Shown here one piece after another: positions 1-7,352 of a stretch of 14,787 nucleotides of DNA. Position 1 is the first letter of the stretch, and each line of letters begins with the position of its first letter. The notes under the pieces were generated by a model that was not told the DNA's origin, made no database searches, and was given only the letters and a program-made list of their open reading frames with translations. The translations under genes and the position numbers were made by a program. Source of the stretch: Ettlia oleoabundans (Eukaryota; Chlorophyta; Chlorophyceae; Chlamydomonadales); contig JAAMXP010005642.1 in the NCBI GenBank assembly GCA_019693395.1, forward strand, positions 1 to 14,787, written 5' to 3'.

Positions 1-13
1 CACCCACCCACAC

Positions 14-973
14 CTGTTTTCTCCAGCTGGTCTTGCACCAGCTGAACCTGCTCCCTCAATGCATCAGCCGCGTATCGCATTGTCTCGGGGGTGGAGGGGC
101 CGCCCCTGAAGACTGGCGTGAAGAGGCGGCGCATGGCGGCATAGTAGGTGCTCTGCGGCAGTGAGGCCAAACATGTACATAGGTCGCACGTTGATTGTGT
201 GCATATTGGATTGAGAGCATGATATGTTAGGGATGTGCGATTGTCTTCAGACACCCTGCTGGTAGTTGAAGCTGCTGCCAGAGATGTGCAACAGCAAGCT
301 GCGATTGCACCCATTGCTTGTGGATGGAGGCTGCAAGTGCATTCCAAGCCGCCAGTGCTAACCAGTACTTCTCCAGCACAGCAACTGCTGGTGATACATT
401 ACGGTGCATGAGCCCCCTCCCACACGGAATAGACACCACTAATGCGGTACTCTCCTGTGCCCCTGCTCACCAGCTGGTGGAATAGCCAGGACAGCACTGC
501 AGCGCGGCGGGCGGGCTGACTGGGGGGCGGCAGCAGCTCAGCTGCCATGCCGGCGGCCTCGCCCCCAACAGCGGGTGCCTTGCACTCCGAAATGTACATT
601 ATTATTGCGCCGCTCTCGAATATATGCAGCCCGCCCACATCATGATCCACTGCAGCAGCAGGCTGAGGCAATGGGGGTTGTGCTAGCCGCAGTGCAAGCC
701 TCCTGTATACTACCTAGTGGTATATCGGGCTGGGCTGGCTGACACAGCCAACACATGAACGTATAATAGAGGCATCCCACCAATCCAGCCCACCCTAGGA
801 CAGCGCAGTCTGCTTCCCCAATGGGGGCCCAGCAGTACGTGCCAGCAGTACAGTGCGAGCAGTACGAGGCCTCTGCAACACGAAGTGGGCGCACCCAAAA
901 CGGGGATTAGCTGTGCCGGGTTGACGTCCCGCTTGAACTCTGGTCTGCGATGCTCTCCTTCCCACACCTTCAC
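14..973 (-). pseudogene. Glutathione S-transferase copy B, partial, probably broken
   Basis: Three exons matching GST copy A are seen: exon 2 at 973-895 (79 nt), exon 3 at 649-471 (179 nt) and exon 4 ending at 14 with donor GTGTGG. Exons 2 and 3 have exactly the lengths and phases of copy A and encode the same landmarks (NPAQLIPVL, then VDHDVGG and IFESGA). Later exons lie outside the window. No exon 1 is found upstream on this strand; a relic lies inverted at about 1080-1122. The usual start of exon 4 has changed: relative to copy A there is one extra base before the shared CAGAGC, and the copy A acceptor is gone. A splice at CCGCAG (exon start 152) would restore the frame but drop about 13 residues. 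The frame of exon 2 stays open upstream to an ATG at 1063, so a shortened product cannot be excluded. A pseudogene is favoured. Confidence 0.7.
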
Positions 974-1079
974 CTGCGTTGTTCGTTTACAGTGGGTGCT
1001 TAACAAACAGCACTGGCCCGAGCATGGCAGAGTGGCTGCCAGGTTGCCATGGCCCGGCAGCATTATATTATTTTCTAAA

Positions 1080-1128
1080 TAATGTTTCTAGAAAGCTCGG
1101 TTTGGACTACACGGTGCAGGAAGTGAGT
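1080..1128 (+). pseudogene. Inverted relic of a GST exon 1 end with its donor site
   Basis: On the plus strand, bases here read LGLDYTVQE followed directly by GTGAGT. Copy A exon 1 on the minus strand ends LGLEYAVKE followed by GTGAGT. The match therefore covers the end of the exon and the intron donor, but in the opposite orientation to GST copy B next to it. Just upstream, CTAGAAAGCTC is one base shorter than the copy A equivalent, so the frame breaks, and nothing resembling the first 25 residues of exon 1 is present. A short AT-rich inverted repeat (CATTATATTATTTTCTAAATAATG) sits at the junction near 1060-1083. This looks like a rearrangement breakpoint inside copy B. Confidence 0.6.
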
Positions 1129-1605
1129 GTTTAATGCGAGCGACGTTTATTTCACCTGCACCAGGTTGGCAACCAACAGGTTGACTAAGAGTACTGTTGC
1201 TTTGCTTGCTTTCTGTGTTCTGATACACTGAGGGGGCAAAAGGTGTACCAAAAGGGGGCATGCGGGTCTGCCGGCAACTGGGTCGAAGCGGCAGAAACAA
1301 CACTCTGCGGCAGCCGCCACGTCATCAGCGGCGCCCCAGGGAAAGGGGGGACGGGCGGGGCCGTAGGTTCCCTCATCCTAACATAAAGTGATTTATCAGA
1401 ATATGGTGCATTGGTGTATACCGTCTTTGCGGTAGGAAAGGAAAGTTGTGATGAAGAATGTCATTTGCAGTAAGAAAGCAACGCTGTGCTGTAACGTCTT
1501 TGCTGAGGATGCCTCTTGAAGCTGGCAGCGCATCCGCGCTCCGACCCGGTGCCTTCTGCCTACCGCCAAACATGTTTGGCAGGAGAATGATGTTTGTGCT
1601 GTACA
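1129..1605. other. Intergenic stretch between the two GST copies
   Basis: This holds the region downstream of the GST copy A stop codon and the flank of the inverted exon relic. No exon with supporting splice sites was found on either strand. No TGTAA (the usual green-algal polyadenylation signal) occurs on the minus strand here; the one at about 1487 is on the plus strand. Confidence 0.5.
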
Positions 1606-3948
1606 TCACTCCGGGAATATCAGCCTCGGCGCCTCCACAGGCAGATCAGTGAGCCCCAAGCTGACGAGCTTCTGGCGCAGGCCGCGCACCGCTTTGTCGC
1701 CCTCCTCCCCAGGCTGCAAGAAGGCAAAGGGTGCAGGAACGGACAGGCCCTTCCTGCACACAAGGCAAGCATCAGGAAGAGAACGGGTGATACAATGGGG
1801 ATAAGCAAGGAACAGAGCCAAGCACACAGAGCCCGTCTGGGCACGGCGGAAGGCATTTGAGAGGCAGATGCAACCTAGGTTGCCGTCAATGAGCCGATGT
1901 CACGGCTGCCACGCAGTTCCTGCCCCGTCCTGCCTGTCCTGCGCTGCCTAGCCCGGTCTTGCCGCTTCCCTTCTCGGCCCTCAGTAACTACTTAGCAGGA
2001 ATGCATCACTGCCATCTGCCCTTGACCTGCAAGCACCCTGCTTCAGCCCGCTGCACCTGACTGCGGGTCGCTCCAGCAGGCGCGCCACCCAGGCATGCAC
2101 AGCGGGCATCTCTCGCTCAAGGTCGATGCCTGAAGCATTGCAGAAAGACAGGTAGGGAAAGCTTGTGAAGCTCTTTAGGCGTGGTGGAATGGGGTGCGGG
2201 AGGGGGTTGAAGGCCCTCTTTAAACATATACCCACAGGCACTGAGCAGAAACGCTGTACTGCAATGTTGTTGTGCACTGTACTGGCAGCGACAGCGGCTT
2301 AAACATTAAGGCACTCACCTAGCGCGGCAGCATTGCCAATGATGTAGGGAAGGGTTGCAATGTCGGCCACACTGTAGAAATCGCCTGCCAGGTAGGCGCC
2401 TATGGGGCAGGAAGCAGGACAGGGAAGACTTACTGTTGGTAGTAGTGCAGCACGCGCCTTGGTGAGGGAGAAACTCACGAGTTAAGCAAACACCTTGGCT
2501 ATGGGTGTTGGCGTTGCGTGTAAAAAGGCTCGCTGAAAGGCGGTGCTACTGCTGCGAGGGCTGATGGTGAACCAGCGCTACCAACAGTAGCCCTCCACCT
2601 GTTGGCAGCTGGCCTCGACCACCCCATCCGGCGTTTCAAGCTGGCCTTGACCACCCACCTGTCTTTACAAGTTGGTCTTGCACCACCTGCATCTGCTCCC
2701 TCAGTGTGTCAGCCGCAGACCGCATTGTTTCCGGGGTGGAGGGTGCGCCCCTCAGGATCGGCACGAATAAGCGGCGCGCGGCGGCGTAGTAGGTGCTCTG
2801 CGTCAGCGAGCCCATCAAGGCGTGGTGGTTGGGAAACTTTCATTTTGTGATTGACAAGGTCAGAGGAAAAGGATCCAGGTCATGGTGACAGCAATGGGAG
2901 ACGTTTCTGGCATATCTCACGCACATTACCACTCACGCACATGGCAGGATTCAAGTGGCCAGATGTCTGCTGACAGCATGCTAGCAGAAAGGCGGCCGCA
3001 TGACTGCCTCGAACCGAGGAGCATGCATACAAGCACGCGTTCACCATCCGATGGCATCAGCGGTTGGCAGCCAGCACGACCATGCTGCTTGAATTTTAGT
3101 GCTGCAAATCAGCACCCCAACTGCCAGCAACATAGGAAAACCCCTGCCTCATGTCGCTTGTTTGTTCCCCTGCCTTACCACTTGATGGAACAGCCAGGAT
3201 AGCACGGTAGCGCGGCGAGCAGGGTCGCTGGGAGGCGGCAGAAGAGCCTTTGCCACGCTGGCAGCCTCGCCACCAGCAGCGGGGGCCTTGCACTCGAGAA
3301 TGTACATCAGTACCGCCCCGCTCTCAATCACATGCGAGCCGCCCTCGTCATGATCCACTGCACGGCAGCAAGCGAAAGCAAGGGTGTGTTGTGTGGGGNN
3401 NGGCGCGGCGGCGGGACGCATTTTGACCAGCAGGAGCGCAAAGGAGTGCCCCTTATAACCACCCTTGTTCCAAGCCTGGACAAGGGAATGACTGTGCGAT
3501 GTAGCCGCACCGCAGATATTGTAGGACTGGAGTAGAGTGCCACTTGAAAGGCAGCAGCACTGTGCAAGCTGGGTGGGCAGTCAGACTGGGCAGCTGCCAG
3601 GGGTGGGCGCACCCAAAACGGGGATGAGCTGCGCCGGGTTGACATCCTGCTTATACGCTGGCTTCAGGTGCTCTCCTTCAGATAATTTCACCTGCGATAG
3701 TCCTGGACCCAGCAAGTGCTGAGCATGTTCTGACAGGGGCGAAGAAATGCTGGAGTGGCCGCCATCGGCGCGCTATGTGGCTGGCAGTGCGCACTACCGC
3801 TGCGCGGCTGCCTGTTACGCCCCTCGCAGCGATCACTCACTTCCTTTACTGCGTATTCTAAACCCAGTTCTTCCAAAAGAATGCTGGCGCGGAAACCGCT
3901 TAGCGTGGCGGCGGTGTAGAGGTGCAGCCCACGGTTCTCTTCCGTCAT
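1606..3948 (-). CDS. Glutathione S-transferase copy A, seven exons, 281 aa
   Basis: Cytosolic-type GST, which transfers glutathione to electrophiles or peroxides. The exons, read right to left, are 3948-3841, 3691-3613, 3357-3179, 2836-2659, 2399-2319, 2129-2057 and 1753-1606; all introns are GT-AG and phases match, giving 281 codons plus stop. The thioredoxin-fold N-domain covers about residues 8-90, with candidate catalytic Ser17 (or Thr15) in TLSGFR, the cis-proline Pro60 in LIPVL, and the glutathione-contact pair Glu74-Ser75 in IESGAV. The helical C-domain follows at about 95-235, with the N-capping box Ser191-x-x-Asp194 in FYSVADIA and the ERPAVRKGL segment at the end. The start is the ATG before TEENRG, which places the first beta strand at its normal distance; an in-frame ATG lies farther upstream. 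The last 45 residues extend beyond the core fold. The exact GST class cannot be assigned from sequence alone. Exons 2 and 3 have the same lengths as in copy B, so the pair arose by tandem duplication. Confidence 0.88.
3399..3401. other. Three unresolved bases (N) inside GST copy A intron 2
   Basis: The sequence reads nnn between GTGGGG and GGCGCG, in the intron between exons 2 and 3 (3358-3612). It marks an assembly join or unread G-rich stretch, so the true intron length is uncertain. No coding sequence is touched. Confidence 0.95.
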
Positions 3949-4032
3949 TTCGATAGCACCGAAGGCAATTGCAAATGGAGGTATGCCCCCTGCATGCCAT
4001 CCTAGGCTCACATAATGCGTGCTGTGCAGGCT

Positions 4033-4046
4033 GCTGACGTGTCAGC
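4033..4046. promoter_or_regulatory. Palindromic TGACGTGTCA site upstream of GST copy A
   Basis: GCTGACGTGTCAGC has perfect 6-base arms (GCTGAC/GTCAGC) around a GT centre and contains TGACG on both strands and an ACGT core. This is the type of site that bZIP factors bind in plants, where TGACG elements (as-1 type) drive many GST genes. It lies 85-98 bp upstream of the proposed ATG at 3948, in the short gap after the U-box gene. The function is inferred; a 14-bp palindrome can occur by chance. Confidence 0.35.
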
Positions 4047-4229
4047 TTCTTCTTGCCAGATCTGGCATTTTGTGTACACAAGACAGAACAGTTGACTATG
4101 CGCTTGCCCGGTTCATGCCACAGCCTGCTGACAGAAATCCAGTCAGGGGTTGTCAGGCTCTGTTGTTGACATCAATGGTCTGCGGTGGACAAACTTGTAG
4201 CTTGAAGCTGCAAGCCGGCATCCACCAGG

Positions 4230-4615
4230 CCATCAATCAGGCTTTTTAGAGCACGGTTGGGGACCAAGTGCAGGTGATCCAGGGGCAGGTTGGTGAGGGA
4301 CGAGGTGGGCGCCTGCCCCGCTCCGGCCTGCCATGTAGACCAGGCTGCAGCAAGGGTGATGTGCACCGGAAGGTGCAGGTTCAACTTACCCATGCAATGC
4401 AACAGTGTTGAGTGCTCATGGATGCTCCTATTGGATGCTCCCCTGCTGGCTAAGCTTTACACAGCCATTCCACCACGAATCTTGCTCAGTCAGGCAGTAC
4501 CAGTCCCATCGCACTCGGCCACCTACCCACCCACCTTCTATGGCCGCCCGCTGGTATGTGTTGCCGTCTGCTGCCACCACCGGGTCCCGCATCAGCTCTT
4601 GGGTGATGGGGCATA
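4230..4615 (-). other. U-box domain split by an intron
   Basis: The first half (about 4615-4535) ends at ATAGAAG with donor GTGGGT. The second half starts at 4344 after a CTTGCTGCAG acceptor. Joined, the sequence runs from AAIEAW to TNLPLDHLHLVPNRALKSLI, which is the family pattern of a conserved Trp shortly before the S/T-x-L-P-L and L-x-PN-x-ALK segments. U-box domains fold without zinc, and no zinc-binding Cys/His set is seen. This domain itself has no stop or frameshift. Confidence 0.85.
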
Positions 4616-4826
4616 CCACCTCGCTCAGCAGCTCAGCGCAGATGTCAATGTCGCTACAGGCAGCGCTTACTGTTGCTGGTGGTATGGCTGGAGCAGCTCC
4701 TGCTGATGTGGCGGGCTCAAGGGCTGTACTGGTGCTGCCATCTGAGCTGCCGTCAGCCACAGCATCCCCTGCTCCTACTCCCTCCGACAACCCCAACAGC
4801 CCCATAAGCTGCTCAACCTCTCCTGT

Positions 4827-5048
4827 CACATTAGTCGAGGGTGACTGGGACGCATCGAGCGCTGCCTCTGGGGCCCTATTATGGGCGGGCATGCTGTCAT
4901 CGGCAGGAGGGCTGTCAGGGCCGCTGGTGGTCCCTGCTTCGCCAGTTGAGGATGACTGGGAAGGTGCAAGTGTTGCCTCTCGGGCTTAATTATGGGCGGG
5001 CATGCTGTCATCTGCAGGAGGTCTGTCAGGGCCGCTGGTGGTCCCTGC
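4827..5048 (-). repeat. 111-bp tandem duplication in the ankyrin/U-box linker
   Basis: Two head-to-tail copies, 5048-4938 and 4937-4827, each encode 37 residues of the type AGTTSGPD-PPADDSMPAHN. The period is a multiple of three, so the duplication keeps frame. The upstream copy has TAA right after PAHN where the downstream copy has AGG (Arg); the flanking bases also differ slightly. The outer edge near 4827-4836 is diverged. Confidence 0.85.
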
Positions 5049-6272
5049 TGCATCGGTCAACCCAGCAGCATCCTCTGCAACAGCAGCCTCATCTGGCGCC
5101 GCAGCGGGGCTATCAGCTGATACCTCAGGTTCTTGCTGCAGCTGTGGCTGCTGCCCAACAGGTTGTGGGCTGCCAGCTTGCCCCATGCTGCTTGATTGCT
5201 CTGCCACTTCCCTAGCGCCTGCCGCAGCCGCAGCCGCAGCAGCTTGCCGCCTGCTAGCCTTCTGGCGCTTGCGCTTAGCTGCCTTGGCTGCCGCTCGCGA
5301 CGCCTGCTGCTGCTCTTCCTCCAGCAGCTGCTTGGCAACTGCCTCAGCTGCTGCTTGTGCTGCAGCAGGGGCGGCAGCCGGTGGCACGTTTTCTTGACCC
5401 TCAGCAGTGCTGTCAGGCTTGGTTGTTTGACTTTTCGTGCGGTTCTTGCCAACACCTGGCAATGGGAGAGCAACACAGCTGGGCATAAGGTCAAGCTCAT
5501 GGCAAGTGCTGTTCAGTTGCTGCTAAAGTTATCTGCCTGCCAGCCGGCAGACATGTAGAACTAACAATGCAGCAATAAAATGACTGCTTGATTGCAAGTA
5601 TATGCAACTGCAGCCTGCTTAGAGCAGCAAACTGCACAAAGTATGCTGCCTACCTTGGCGAAGCTTATGCCGCTGCTCCAGCTCTGCCAGCAAGCGCGCT
5701 GCAGCTGCCTCTCCCTTGACAGCAGCTGCCTGGCGAGGCGTGCGTCCCTTGTTGTCACGCGCCCAAAGGTCATCCCCGGCCGCAGCAACCGAGGAACGCA
5801 TGGTTTGCAGCCTTCCATTCACTGCTGCCATATGAGAGGCAGGCGGCCGTCCGTATCAGATGCATGTGTATCGGCTCCTGCTGCCAAGAGCACGCGGGTG
5901 CAAGTCTCGTGTGCTGCTTCCGCTGCGGCATGCAATGCTGTGTGGCCAAACTTGCTGGCTGCTTCTAGATCTGCTCCAGCCTTCAGCAACAGCAGCACGC
6001 AAGACGGGTGCCCGCTGTCAGCAGACAACTGCAGGGGTGTGATGCCATCGTTGGTCATTTGCTCTGGGCTAGCTCCCGCTGCCAAACACGCTTTCAAGCA
6101 GGCTGCTTGGCCATCCCTGTGCAGAGCTGTGGCACTCTCCACATTGACTGCCTCCACATTTGCCCCTGCTGCCAGCAGAGCTTCTACACATGCAAAGTGG
6201 CCTGCCCCTGCTGCTAGATGCAACGCAGAGCTGCCAATAACCCCAGCTGACTGCACATCTGCCCCTGCCTTC

Positions 6273-6298
6273 AGCAAGGCTTCTTAGCAAGGCTTCTT
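6273..6298. repeat. 13-bp direct duplication inside an ankyrin repeat
   Basis: AGCAAGGCTTCTT occurs twice in a row (6273-6285 and 6286-6298). It splits the sixth ankyrin repeat between GHTAC and EALLKAGAD. Thirteen is not a multiple of three, so it shifts the frame; removing one copy restores the reading frame but still leaves TAA between Cys and Glu. Confidence 0.9.
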
Positions 6299-6841
6299 AG
6301 CACGCTGTATGCCCGTGAAACGCTGCGATGTGCAGGACTGGGTACCCCACTCGGGTAACCACACGCATATCTGCCCCTGCCTGCACTAACGGTGCAATGC
6401 ATGCGTCCTTGCCATCAGCCGCTGCTGGCTGCAGTGGCGATAAGCCCTGCCTGTTGGCTGCTCCAATGTCAGCCCCTGCTTCTAGCAAAGCCTGCACGCA
6501 AGCCCCATTGTTGCTGTACGCTGCACCATGCAGCGGCGTCTGGTTATCCTTATCGGCGGCCTCCAAATCTGCCCCTGCCGCCAGCAGAAGGCGCAGGCAT
6601 GCTGCCTGCCCCTGCCACGCCGCTTTGAACAGCGGTGTATGCTGGTAGCGATCCCTAATATTGACATTGGCACCAGCTGCCAGCAGGGCGCTCACGCAAG
6701 CTTCCAGGCCATGGTAAGCTGCAGCAACCAGCGCTGCAGGTTTATCTGAACTTTGGAAGTCGACTTGGCAGCCTGAGTGCTGCAGGTCTCCATCCCACGC
6801 AGCCTTGGCTAGCTTATTGTGTAGCAAGGATGCCAGTCATT

Positions 6842-7352
6842 ATTACCAAGATATTCTGCACAGCGGAGAGTGACGATTTTGTTTTCCATTGGAGTAAGGG
6901 CTGTGCAGTTGCAGCGGCTGAGCGAAGCGGCGCGGCAACTCCGAACACAGGGGGGGGATCTTAGCGGCGAAGCACGCTGCATGTACTGCTCATAACACGT
7001 AACGTAGATGTTGCGCGATCGCCGGCCAGCGGGCCAACCTCATGGCCAAACTGGCCGGAAACACACACGGTGCAGCGCACCTGACCTCTCAGTGCAACGT
7101 ACAGATCGTACCAGTTCTTTCTGCAAGAAGGCGAGACGCAAAGAGCGCAAAAATCGACGTAGGTCGTCTGCAACTGTAACTAACTCTGGCGCCTTCTCAT
7201 CGCACATAGCGCAGCGTGGGCAACTGCCAGCCCAGCTACCCATTTCAAGTGCTGGCCAGCCTCGATATTCCACATACCACGGTGCACGGTGTCAACGACT
7301 GAAGCACTAGCAGCAAGTAGGGTGGCGAGGTGGCGCCTGCGTGCTGCAACTG
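6842..7352. other. Gap between NAD kinase and the ankyrin/U-box gene
   Basis: This must hold the NAD kinase 3' UTR and the 5' end of the ankyrin gene. One exon-like island is present on the minus strand: a pyrimidine-rich acceptor (GTCTCGCCTTCTTGCAG, near 7131) followed by an open frame reading KNWYDLYVALRG. It could be a first exon of the ankyrin gene or chance. A G8 run lies near 6950. No promoter element or polyadenylation signal could be assigned. Confidence 0.4.

Larger units (their letters stand above)
4172..6818 (-). pseudogene. Ankyrin-repeat/U-box E3 ubiquitin ligase-like gene, disrupted
   Basis: The coding parts are 6818 to 5654 (ankyrin), 5455 to 4535 (linker and first half of U-box) and 4344-4172 (rest of U-box), joined by phase-matched GT-AG introns (5653-5456 and 4534-4345). 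About eleven ankyrin repeats with the pattern TPLHxAA..G...C...LL.AGAD are followed by a linker with the basic stretch KRKRQKASRRQ, Ala/Gln-rich and probably helical. The U-box begins CPITQELMRDPVVAADG and continues in the last exon as LPLDHLHLVPNRALKSLI. U-box proteins recruit E2 enzymes to ubiquitinate targets held by a second domain, here the ankyrins. Four lesions break the frame: a stop at 6299-6297, a 13-bp duplication at 6273-6298, a missing base near 5834, and a stop at 4988-4986. The first exon is not clear: the frame is closed by TGA at about 6841 and has no ATG; a candidate first ATG (MENKIV) lies near 6890 in another frame. A pseudogene is favoured, but assembly errors could mimic this. 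Confidence 0.75.

Noticed and set aside
1981..2129. GST copy A ending by read-through at 1981 (GLKQGACRSRADGSD...)
   Set aside because: A good donor (CAG/GTGCAG) and a phase-matched exon at 1753-1606 give the family-like ERPAVRKGL ending instead.
2669..2836. GST exon 4 ending at CTT/GTAAAG (2669)
   Set aside because: The phase would not match exon 5. The donor ten bases later (ACAG/GTGGGT) fits and is shared with copy B.
4405..5397. Plus-strand frames of 194, 124 and 131 aa
   Set aside because: Antisense shadows of the Ala/Gln-rich linker and U-box; low-complexity GC-rich coding keeps the opposite strand open.
5592..6287. Plus-strand 231-aa open frame
   Set aside because: It is the antisense of the ankyrin repeats; the repeat periodicity belongs to the minus strand.
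6270..6310. A 39-nt intron that would remove the stop and duplication in the ankyrin gene
   Set aside because: Too short compared with the other introns in the window, and the join does not restore the ankyrin frame.
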